DNA of 64,000 bases, taken from positions 62,001-126,000 of the forward strand of contig KB304303.1 of assembly GCA_000328365.1 (NCBI GenBank), in the 5' to 3' direction. Positions within the stretch are counted from its first letter, which is position 1; each line of letters starts with the position of its first letter. Positions 24,501 to 34,700 of this stretch are shown piece after piece. Both the position numbers and the translations under genes were made by a program. The DNA is from Capitella teleta. Taxonomy: Eukaryota > Annelida > Polychaeta > Capitellidae. The notes beneath the pieces were generated by a model. It searched no databases. It saw nothing but the letters and a program-made list of their open reading frames with translations, and had not been told where the DNA came from.

Positions 24501-27060
24501 GTCGGGTCCATTGTATTCGTGTGTTGGTGGAATGTGTACAAGAGACCCCATGTCCAAGAACACAAAATATTGAATCCAGGTTGGTGAACTTATTTCACAC
24601 CTTTCTTTTTTTTTTCATCGTGTTTGGATAAGGGGTGTGAAAATCGAACTGGCTTAAATTGCATCTCGCAACATATTCCCGCCACCTGACACAATCAATA
24701 TTATAGAGTAGGCCCAGTTAGAATTAACTCAATTATTTGCTTACAGAAATTATTATGCCATTATATTGAGTTAATATTGCTTAATTTAAGTTGACTAATT
24801 GGATAATTTTGTGCACAGATGTGATTGAAATGGGTAAGTTAGTATTTTTTTTTCAAAATTCTTGTGAACTGTTTCTTTTATATTATACCCGCGGTGTTTA
24901 TGCATGCATAATTTGTTATTTAGGTGATGGGAAAACTGACACTTTGACAGTATATCTTGATCGTCTGGGTGATGACTTTACTTTTTTTTTTCTTTCTGGG
25001 AATTACTTCCTTGTGCCACACAGGTGAAAGGTCGTTGATTGTGGCAGTGCACGTGGTTTAACCCTTTTGCACAATTGCACACCATTGTTGGTCGTCTGCT
25101 TGTTGCCTCGTTTTCACCAAACACCTCCTCAGCCGTAACTCTTGTAGCGTAGACGGTGCTCGGGGATTTACTCAATTATCTCGCTGTATGGTTGATGAAA
25201 CGGACAGTGGTCAAGTTGAAGGAAAGCTTCTTTTGTCACGAGACGTACTTTTACGAGAAGCAAGGGCCACCGAGGAGTCATTGGGGTAGTACGGGGATGT
25301 GTCGGTCTTTCCACTGGCAAACAATAATGAATAGAACGACGATTTCAGAGAAACTGCAAACAGAATGTACTCATTGTATAATGGTCACAGGAAACCGAAT
25401 TATTGAGAATATAGACAATGTATCAATCACGTCAATCGGAGCTGTGATTTCTTGGAAAACTGATAGAGGAGAAAAGACCGATTGCTCATCATATTTCATA
25501 AGCGTCAGGCGCTAGACCATCCATCTCTCGGTAAAGGGATCAACCCTTGGGCCCCTAAAAAGCAACACGGCCGCTTATTACGAGGGGGGTGCTTCCTCTG
25601 ACCTTGTCCATCACCAGCGACAAGAATAGAGCTGTCTATTACTCGCACTATACGTGATATCTGCGCGGCAATAATTTCAAAAAAATCTCCCATTCAGATT
25701 CCTCCCAGGCTCCCCTCTTGGACGGTCGCCATCTTGGACAACCCGACGACCAAGGTGCTAATGTAAGTACGTCGAAAGACAGGTGCGGGTTTTATGTTTG
25801 TAACATGGCGCTAGGGCTTTACTCTGAAACATTTAATAGACAAATGGCTAATTTATGAGACAATTATCCCCCACAAAATACCGTTTTAGCACAGCTGCTT
25901 AATGGCAGTAAAAGGTGCACATTTTGTGGACAAACCACGTTTCGTTATTTGCATTGTCCATTCCGTGTCCATTCCGTATGAATTTACGTTGGTCATTTGC
26001 AGTTGAGTTACCTTCTTTGCAGGGGGCTCGTGTCCGAAAGCGGAAGAAAAAGTCGTGTGCTTCTGCCGGCGACGACTACGGGTCTTCGGAAGATGATGGA
26101 GCGCATGCCCATGTTAACCCTAACATGTCCCCTCAGAAGGTCTATGGCAGTCCACACAAGGATCTAGGCACCCTCCAGAAAGCTGGTTCGGACTGTCCAA
26201 CCAGTGGGCGGACGACCCCGAGTCAGATGAGCTCAATTGGAGACAAATCTCTCGTTTCTTATATCAAGATTGGAGACAAAGACTCCAAGCAACGCGGAGG
26301 TCAATACATTCAGTTGGCCGGCTCTGAAGGATCCGACTTGGACAAGCAAAGTACGCTGAAGATCCGCAGAGATAATTCGCTGGAGGGTAACACCATGCCT
26401 GACGTCATCAAGAGAGGTCAGACCTCTGACTACGGCACTGGCAGACGGTATGTGCCACTAGGAGGACCCAATGAGCCCGAGTACGCCACAATCAACAAGT
26501 TATCGGGAGCCCATGTCGCAACCATCCTCGGCGACCGTGGGGCAAAGACTTTACCCAGGACGGGGGAACGTCCAGTACTCTCGACCTTTGGTGGACAACC
26601 CCCTAGAGTTCCGGATCGCGACGAAGCCTTGGAACTGGACAGTGTCAGCAGCTCAAGGTCTGGTGAGAGCTCGACCAGGACCCAGAGCTCGTACGGCGAC
26701 AGCCTCATCGGTGGTGACAAGAGGAGCGATTCGGATTCCGTTCCGTCGACGGCGTCATCCGGGGCTAGAAGCAAGGACAGCGGGTTATACGCCGGGAAAT
26801 CATTGCTGTCAACCACAAGATCCAACGGCCATGGAGGATCATTCAGCAGCAATGACAGCGGGACTGGGAGTTGTCCTCGCTTGGTGGACGAGGCCTACGG
26901 GACGATGGGAAGCCAGGGGTCTGCTGGGACCATCCGCAGTAGCAGCACAGCCAGCACTGGCAGTGGAAGCAGCGGCAGCGTCATCACAGTAATCGCGGCT
27001 GAGGATCCCAACACTGGAAGTCTCCGACGAGACGGCACAGCAGGGCGACCCCCTAAATAG
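18404..27060 (+). CDS. A2: type I membrane protein with ITAM-like tail
   Basis: Five coding exons (18404-18559, 23102-23230, 24420-24579, 25698-25762, 26023-27060) join in phase to give 515 residues ending at TAG 27058-27060. Residues 1-18 are a signal peptide. Residues about 19-108 are a small ectodomain with one sequon (NYT) and no cysteine. Residues about 109-130 form one membrane segment within SLFAIGGATLLAFVGSIVFV and the following CWW. The rest is a cytoplasmic tail of about 385 residues with a basic patch RVRKRKKK. It has four YxxL/I motifs in two ITAM-like pairs (Tyr250/265 and Tyr313/324) and a Ser/Gly-rich end. I infer a signalling receptor or co-receptor at the plasma membrane. It shares its ectodomain exon layout with A1 and ends 68 bp before B1. 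I recognise no named family. Confidence 0.85.
18560..23101 (+). other. A2 intron 1
   Basis: No coding exon is recognised in these 4.5 kb. A GC-richer stretch near 22.5-22.65 kb gives open frames on both strands but has no splice-flanked or family-like peptide. Confidence 0.5.
23102..23230 (+). CDS. A2 exon 2: ectodomain segment
   Basis: The acceptor is TTTCGTACAG and the donor GTGAGT, phase 0 at both ends. It encodes 43 residues starting GSVEFIEST and ending SILVQV, with one N-glycosylation sequon. It is collinear with A1 exon 2. Confidence 0.8.
23231..24419 (+). other. A2 intron 2
   Basis: An AT-rich intron of 1.2 kb. Nothing further is recognised. Confidence 0.6.
24420..24579 (+). CDS. 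A2 exon 3: transmembrane segment
   Basis: The acceptor is ACAAATTTCAG. It encodes 53 residues. A Pro-rich juxtamembrane stretch is followed by about 22 hydrophobic residues ending in FVCWW, then a basic stop-transfer region (YKRP). It ends in phase 1 at donor GTTGGT. Confidence 0.85.
24580..25697 (+). other. A2 intron 3
   Basis: A 1.1-kb intron with T-rich runs. Open frames at 25156-25515 lack splice context. Confidence 0.55.
25698..25762 (+). CDS. A2 exon 4: juxtamembrane cytoplasmic segment
   Basis: It encodes 22 residues (DSSQAPLLDGRHLGQPDDQG then Ala-Asn, the first Asp split across the junction). It sits between acceptor CATTCAG and donor GTAAGT and keeps exon 3 in frame with exon 5. 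Confidence 0.7.
26023..27060 (+). CDS. A2 exon 5: serine-rich tail with paired tyrosine motifs
   Basis: A 345-residue terminal coding exon follows acceptor CTTCTTTGCAG. It begins with a basic cluster (RVRKRKKK) that could be a juxtamembrane lipid-binding patch or a nuclear-localisation-like signal. YIKI and YIQL are separated by 11 residues, and YVPL and YATI by 7. The final 150 residues are dominated by Ser, Gly, Thr and Arg and look disordered. The minus-strand open frame across 26430-26852 is an antisense shadow. Confidence 0.9.
   Translation, partial: GARVRKRKKKSCASAGDDYGSSEDDGAHAHVNPNMSPQKVYGSPHKDLGTLQKAGSDCPTSGRTTPSQMSSIGDKSLVSYIKIGDKDSKQRGGQYIQLAGSEGSDLDKQSTLKIRRDNSLEGNTMPDVIKRGQTSDYGTGRRYVPLGGPNEPEYATINKLSGAHVATILGDRGAKTLPRTGERPVLSTFGGQPPRVPDRDEALELDSVSSSRSGESSTRTQSSYGDSLIGGDKRSDSDSVPSTASSGARSKDSGLYAGKSLLSTTRSNGHGGSFSSNDSGTGSCPRLVDEAYGTMGSQGSAGTIRSSSTASTGSGSSGSVITVIAAEDPNTGSLRRDGTAGRPPK
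26260..26316 (+). other. ITAM-like motif 1 (YIKI-x11-YIQL)
   Basis: It encodes A2 residues 250-268. Two YxxL/I motifs are spaced within the ITAM range of 6-12. The first also fits an ITIM-like context (VSYIKI). Phosphorylation by Src- or Syk-type kinases is inferred only. Confidence 0.6.
26449..26493 (+). other. ITAM-like motif 2 (YVPL-x7-YATI)
   Basis: It encodes A2 residues 313-327. The spacing of 7 equals that common in bona fide ITAMs, and acidic residues lie before the second Tyr (NEPEY). Confidence 0.65.
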
Positions 27061-27128
27061 TAAATAACCCTATACTTTCATTATTATAATCAATAATGTG
27101 TGAATTATTATTACTCTGCAGCCTTCAG
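27061..27128 (+). promoter_or_regulatory. 68-bp A2-B1 intercistronic junction with splice acceptor
   Basis: TAG of A2 and ATG of B1 are separated by only 68 bp. ACTCTGCAG ends at 27120 and CCTTCAG ends at 27128, directly before the ATG. No AATAAA is present in the gap. An in-frame upstream ATG at 27096 would extend the B1 signal peptide by 11 residues if the acceptor is not used. The layout resembles an operon junction resolved by trans-splicing. An unseen B1 leader exon or read-through is the alternative. Confidence 0.5.
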
Positions 27129-27348
27129 ATGAACTTTTTGTGCATCTTCGCGGTGCTTACATTAGCATCAGGAGTGATGGCCCAAATGTACACAGAGCCC
27201 ACCATCGTACACATTCGTGTTTATGCTCCTCCGGGATTTCTCAAAGGAGTTCAGACCGTATACGTCACGAGGGGACAGGAAGTGAATGTAACGAGCAACC
27301 CAAGCGACATGAGCAGCAGTAGCAGCACTTTCATCGTGCACCATTATG
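27129..27348 (+). CDS. B1 exon 1: signal peptide and N-terminal segment
   Basis: MNFLCIFAVLTLASGVMAQ is a strong signal peptide with likely cleavage after AMAQ-like residues (GVMAQ). A 54-residue segment with one NVT sequon and a Ser run follows. The exon ends in phase 1 at GTATGT. Confidence 0.85.
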
Positions 27349-28691
27349 GTATGTCATCATCATACCCCTATCACGAAACAAAACCCCTATCACGCTATCC
27401 TCGTCACCATATGTCCTCCACATAGACCTAAGCGTTTAGACTCCGGGTGCGTCTCTAATCTATATGCAGATGATTTTCTATCATTATTACCCATTCCACC
27501 CACTCTCTTCATTGTGACAACCCGGCCTTGAGTTGTCGAAATGTATAAGAAATATCGCTCGGATACTCCACTACACTCACGTATTCAATGACAGGTCGCA
27601 TCAAATTATCGCGCTCGCCTCTCTCTTTTTTGCAGAAGTCGTTAATGCTATTCTTACGACGGACGTGAAACCAAATAAATGTAGAGGCATTATCTGCAAC
27701 CAAGGATGCGACGAAATCATCGGGGCCTGTATTTGCCGGGAAGGGTTCCGAATGCAAAATGGGGAATGTGTTGGTAGGTGTTACGGCTGACCATAATGGT
27801 AACTCGTATTATCGCCCAACTTGCAGATATCGACGAATGCACTGAAGGGATGTCCACGTGCAGTGAGGGACAAAAGTGTAGGAATGAGGAAGGATACCAC
27901 ACTTGTGAATGCAGAGAAGGCTTCTACAGGGCCCGCAACGAATGCGTCGGTCAGTTCGAAATTATCAATCCGTTATGATGCTCGCACAGCCACCATGCTC
28001 GACCGTTATGATAGTCAGCAGCCGACCAGAATGCGTTCTGACCCTTGAACCGTTATGACTTTGTATGAACCGCTAAGAATCTTCGCATGTGTGTTCTACG
28101 ATATTGAATAGGTCTGTGCTGAATATTAAATTGCTATTTGGACAGTTTGACAGCTGTAATGGAAGCTAAATGACCTTGAGTGTCGTGCAATCCAAACTGC
28201 CATGCAGTGTCGATTCGCGTAATTACTCTGTAAATTGTTAGTTTCGGTAATACGCATAATTGAATTATGCGCTGGCGGTTACCACAATCCATTGAAAAAT
28301 ATTTCAACTAAAGTCACGTTCATAATCTGCAATATTCCTGCAATCATCCAAGTAACAAACCAATCATTAGGCATGTCCGGGCATACAGGTCAGTATGATT
28401 GCTGTTTCCATAAACTATCGGCAACAGTTAAAGTTTACTACGCAGGTCTGACATAAAAACGTCACGTGTCATGACATAGCAGCCACCCACGAAGAAGCGA
28501 GGTCCTGCGTGACCGCCATTTTGAATGTGCAGTGTCGTGCTATCTCATTTCGGTCGCCCCCTGGTCTCTCATATGTCAAGATTTACTTTATCCCCAAAAG
28601 TGGAATCTTGACGAATGATCTGCAATCCCATAACGCGGCATAAACCACGCCCCTTTGATATGCAATCTGGATCCAGCAGCATTGTGGGCGC

Positions 28692-28723
<32 letters not shown>

Positions 28724-31700
28724 AAGAAAAAAAAAAGAGCGCATTGCGAGCCAATGTCCATTGCATATTTATACTGGAGGCTCCATGCACCTTCCGTGAG
28801 ATACGATCTCCCCGAGTGCCAATTTCACTCGACCACATGTCTTAAATTCCGTAGACGAAAAGCAAGCAATCCATCACATAACAGATTGAAAAGAGATGGA
28901 GCAGGCGGGTGCAATTTTAGACTCGGACGCCGTTGGGATTCGCGCCTTTTTAACGGCCGCTTCAGGGTCAGAGAGCAACACTGCTCGATTCTTGGTCGCC
29001 TGGGATTCCTCTCCAGAAAGGGGAAAATGAAGGCACAATACGCCTTTCGACTAATGCTGGGCGTCTCTCGTGCTAAGCTGGAGTTATTTCATGGGAATTA
29101 CGACTTGTTTCTTCATCGCTGATTTCATTACGGACCTTGCAAGTCTACACCTTTATAATGCTACTCAAAAGCTCATTGAAGAGCAGGATATGCAAATGAC
29201 GGAACTTCCGGTCGGCCATCTTCGATGCAAATCAAATGGCCGCTCCATCACGAAGTTGTCAAGGCGAATGCGACCTAAGTAGTTGCAAAGGATATTATGG
29301 CTACAGACAGCCTGTAATCCCGTCTGGCCTTTCCGTGAAAGAATGGGCGTAATGCAAATGATAGCGCACTCAAAACCTTATGCTATCAGACCCTCCTTGA
29401 GGCCGTTTCCTTCTGGACAGAAATGTTTTATGCTACAAATTCCCCATCGCCTCTTTCATCTATATCTCAGTGGTAATATGCTGCTTTGGATGAAAAGCTC
29501 CATATGGTTATAACACATTGAAATGCACTTCCGGCCTTGCACCGAACCCCTTGCGCCTTGCGGTCCACGTGAGAATCTGCTCGTCGTGTACGGAGCTGTT
29601 TATCACCCCTGCAAGTCTTTGAGAAAACATTCCCTGTTTTGTTCATTCAGAGTTTGTACATTACTCATCAGCAATGCACGAGAGGAACACATCGATCTAG
29701 GATAGAAAAAGAGCTATTTCCCACACACGGTACAGCACACAGGTCCTGTAGTTCTGGTGAAGTGTAGCTTACACATCACCGTGTGGCATTATAGGTGGAT
29801 ATTGTGTCAAAGTGTCGATGTCGACGGCTGCCAGGGTCTTGTTAATTTCACGGCTTTGTGCCTGCAGCATTGGCGGCACACTCTTCGCCCCCTCATGCCA
29901 TCCGCGGGGATTATCAGCGTGCAGCTACGTAGTTAATTCGCTCAGGGGCGCACAACCGACTCCCATGGATGTCCAGGCTTTCATTAGCGGTTTTATTAGT
30001 TGGAACAATCGCGGCTGGCATTCGCATGCAGAGTGTGATAAATTCTTGCGTGTTAGACGCCCATTCAGTCAGTTTGCCCGATACACCTTCGAGGGAATTC
30101 GAAGAGGGCGTGTGACGTCCTGCCAAGGGTGGGATCTTCCACGCGAGGGAAGTGATCCGATCCCCACCCTCTCTCTTAAACCTCGTTGATGGCCGTTTGG
30201 GTTTCATCCCTCTCCGCTCCCGAGAGGGATTTCCGAGGTGTTTCCCGGTGATCCACTGCTGTCTTATCACACGGGATCCCGACCCAGAACAGGATTGATC
30301 CTGTCCTATTCGATTAGCGAGGTCACGTCAGCGTGTGATGTTCTCAAATGGTATTGCTTCACGGTGGTCGCGAAATGCCGTCGACGCGAGCAAGCGGGCT
30401 TTGACTAAAGGCTGATCCCGGTGTTGAGTCGCACGGTCGGCTGGTGTGTTGTTAGCCTCGCAGGGCAGCGGCGCCGCTGTCGATATCGAGCGCCTTCTTG
30501 TAAATAGAAGCACATGGACCAAAGGACGCTGCGTCTCCTCTCGTCGACCTGAAGCATGCGGTGGCTGTGCGGATATCCATACTGGATATTAATTTCTGTG
30601 TACATCATACTCACATCTGCTGAACTGTGCCATTGCCAAGATGCTCATTTCGTGTTTAATCATACTGCAGCTTGTACTACCCCGTGTCGAAATGGAACAT
30701 TTGAGAAGATGCCGTGTGAGGGAAGCCAGCCCAAGTTATGCAAAGGTGAGTGTGCTAGTCGTTATAATAATATATATATATAACATACAATGTATGCATG
30801 TGATTGGCCAATTTTGTTTTGGGGTTGTCAACAAAATATCACTGTTTGGGCCACATAACACGTGCCAAATGGCGGCATCATATTTTATTCAGAATTCCAT
30901 ATGGGTCTGCACTCTGTAACTGATGCAGCCATTTCTTCATCGTCACCTCCATCTTAATTATGCCTACAGTTCTCGAGAAAAGCAGCATATGTTTTAGTGT
31001 TAGACGTGCTGTTTGAGGGCCTTCAGCTGAACATACAATTTCACCCTCGGGACATGAATACGAAACACAAAGTATATTCCACCATTACTCATCCGTACAA
31101 CCACCCTGGAACTACAAGCGAGACTTCCCCTCTTCTCGAAAGCAACCTAAACTCAGATTATCGCTCAATTCTTGACGTAGGTCTTCGATGCGGCTCTCTT
31201 AATGAGAATGGAGTGCCAGGCTGCCTCCTGGGGCCACCGTGCCTTTGTGCCAGATGCCATCATTGCAATTGAATTCGATTGCATCACCGAGCCCTCTCGC
31301 TCTCACCCCTGCCCCCTCATCTATCACACTTGGGACCCTATCCGCAACATAGGACCTTAATCGTACATCTATCTTGCATGTGTAAAGCGATGTTTTTACA
31401 ATTTTCCATCCCCTTAATTCCCTCATACGTTTAAGGTTTAAATGTATGAGCATAAATGACAGAATAATAATAATATATTTGCACCCTTCATACTTATATA
31501 GATCTACTGTATGCACGCAGTTATAGTCATAATTATTCATTATTAATTATTGCATGAAATACTGTATGTAAATTACCAAATTAATGAAATAATGCCATGC
31601 CATTGCCTACATATTAGCCACACCCCTGATCCCTGCTCCCTTTGTCCATGCCATACACGTCCATCACCCTTTCATTTGTCTCGTGTGCTGGCAACCGTCA

Positions 31701-34700
31701 CTTGTCTCAGGAACCTCTATTTCTTTCCTAATCCATCATCCATCTCACAGTGTTGATTTAAAACAGCGAAAGATGATGACATTAAACCTGTGGAGATTGC
31801 TATTGATCGTTATAACGCCTGTGATCACTGAAACCGAAGCGATGCCAGTTTAATGTCTGCAGCCACGAGTGAGGCCTCCACTCCTCAGAACCGTCCGCTA
31901 TTGTTGCACGCTCCTTGCTTCTCCTTAAAAGCCTCGAAGCCATTGAGGCAGGCGTTTGATTGAGGATCGCTTTGCGGCACTGGAAAAGAAAGCAACAGAG
32001 CGTACTTGTGGCCTCCAATGACCAGCCTCCGTCTATTAAAGCGAAATCCTGCGATACATTACACGCTTATGGGTCTAGATGGGGCGGGGGAAGAGAAATG
32101 GCCACCGCCACGCTTCTGCGTGCTATTGTTCTACTATACTCGGTATATGCAAAGCACGTCTGCTTCCAGTCGCTGAACGTTGTAAATGAAGACGCGGTGA
32201 CGCGATGAGCTCAATGTGTTGGATCAACGTAATCCTTGTGTCACCCTTAATTGAATATGCGACCAATTATTGTCCATTCGTTTAGATGCATGGCAGATAC
32301 AGTGACATGGAAGATACAGCTATAGTATTTTTTTGCGACCTGAGCTACCGGCTGATGCAGTGTCTACTATATCAGAAATCCATCCACTTTTTCATCCTTT
32401 GCGGTCGTTTCATAGGGGTACTTGGGAGCCATGGAGTGGACAGTGTCCATCGTCCACCTTGGCACAATATGCGAGCGTAAACGAGGCAGGTCATCATAAC
32501 GACCATAACTCCGGGCTAGAAAAAGGATGCAGGCAGACGGTGGCCTGCTTCATTCCTATGCTCGCCTGCCTGCCTGTCGTTGTAAGTGATGAATGACCAG
32601 TGTCCACCTCCTTACCGTCCTTGGCTCCGGCTGATTTAGCCTACGAGGCGCTCTTCTTCCTCTCCGGGGCAGCTAAACGCTCACAATCGATGTTCACATG
32701 GTATCCTTTGTTCGGCCCTATTGAACTTTCTCGATCGGGTTTCCAGCGCGAAGGACCAAAGTGAGGCAGGAGTTGCAAGTCACACAATCGGCTCATAAGC
32801 CTGTCGTTTATGCCCAGCGCCGGAGGCCTCACTTCCTGCCGGCCGACCTTTTTATCATCCGTTTGCTGTGATTTAATAAGCCATACTTTGCCCGTTATCG
32901 CACGCAGCCCTTCTCCGATAGGCGGCGTTAAAAATGCCCCAAACCACAGTGTCCCCCTGCGGCAGATTGTCCCCGAGTATGGGATTGGTACCCAATAGCT
33001 AATTTAGCCAGGCTGGTGGCACCAATGCCCCGCACCTTATGAATTCAGCGCACGAGGGTTCTTTTGCCTGACCCGCAAATCCTGAAGCGGGCAGATATGC
33101 AGGGGGTGGCATGGCTAAAAGCCTCAGCTAATATTTGCGCCTTCGAGTGCGTCTTCCTGATCACCATCAATAAAGGGCCGAGCAACGAGATTTCTGGCCA
33201 TGCAAAGAAGGAGCCGCCACTTGTGTGCGGCGCTCGTCAGCCGCAAGACCTGACCGGGGAGCATAACCACTCTAATAAAACTTTAGACCGATGCCGCGCA
33301 TACCTTTGTCTCTTTCCCCTTGATTTGCTGATTGTTCACCGAACACTGCGATCAGCAATCAGCTGATGGAAGAGACGCTGGTAAGGGAAGGGGAGGGCCC
33401 TCTTACTCCAAGCAAACCCACTATGCCCCTGATGGATTGCTCCTCTTTTCATGAAAATGTCCAAGAACAAAAGAGATCCGCAATCCATGACAATGCATTG
33501 CAAACATTGACTGATTGCTGAGCATTTTCTCTTGCCTGTTTTCTTTTACGACATGTTCCTTTGTCCTTAGCACCCTATAGCTCTTTGCCTCTCGTTCTCC
33601 TTCGTTCAAAGTGCGGTCGATGCATGAGTGCCACTCGCTTTTATTGCGGGACCAACGTTGCCTCGCAATCAACTCTTTTTGCCCACTTGGATTTCCGGAT
33701 TCCCTACTGCTTTTGTGACCCGGATTACTACTTTAAGGATATCCGTACATATACTTCGGATCATGCGGGATCTACGCTATTCTTCACGGGCAGCTATGCG
33801 ATCTCTTTTCCCTGGCTGTTAATTTCTTGTTTTGCTTCTCACGCACAACGTATAAACTATAATACACTGTATATGGAATCCGACGACATATTAGCGACGA
33901 TTATACATGAAACACAAGCGTAATCTGCTGTGGAAATCTGCCGCACAATAGTTCAGCAGCCTTCGATTTATCAGCGTTATCTGGCAACGGAAAGAGAGAC
34001 AATCATCGCTTTCATGTTCTGCGGCTATTTCTGTGATTCATGTGAGGAGGGGATAGCGAGGCTTCACTGGAACACCTGAGACCCGTTTCCTTTAATCTTA
34101 CCGCTTATTCTTGATATCCATGGGAATTACTGCAGATATTATTCATTATTGCAATTGCATCATAATACAAGTTAAGAGAACTGAGTTTTGACACGATATC
34201 TGAGAGCAAAAAGCGAAGCATCGGAGGAATCGATGTATGTAGTCACCGCACGCTGGTCTTTTGTTTCCATTGAAAACTCCGCACGGAAGCCACCCATTCA
34301 ACGCACGTTTCACTTTTCTTGGAAATTTCACACAAATTCTCGCTCGATCAGGAGATTGTTTTCTCCCAGTCTCTTATTCTCCGATTCACTCAATGGAACA
34401 ATGATTTTATGACTTGCATTATTTTGTAAAGAAAGCAAGGAAACTTGTCTCCAGACATTCGACAATCTAATATGGGAGACAATTGTCTGAATATATGAAT
34501 GCGCTCACGGGGTGTCCGGAACTCACAGCGGGTTTTCTAGGAAAACTCGCCCATTTTGACCTCACTCCTTTTGTGTTGCTTTTACGTTAGCAAACGTCAG
34601 CAATAGTTTGTTTTCGGCCAATCATCTTTCTCTAAGGGAATGGGTTCGGGATAGAGGCGACAGCAGGGTGATTGCCTGAGAAATTGGCCCGCAACATCAT

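Noticed and set aside
26430-26852. Minus-strand frame of 140 codons
   Set aside because: Antisense shadow of the A2 tail exon, whose biased codons keep the opposite strand open.
33561-33923. Plus-strand frame of 120 codons in B1 intron 4
   Set aside because: No acceptor or donor in the needed phase and no module cysteine pattern.
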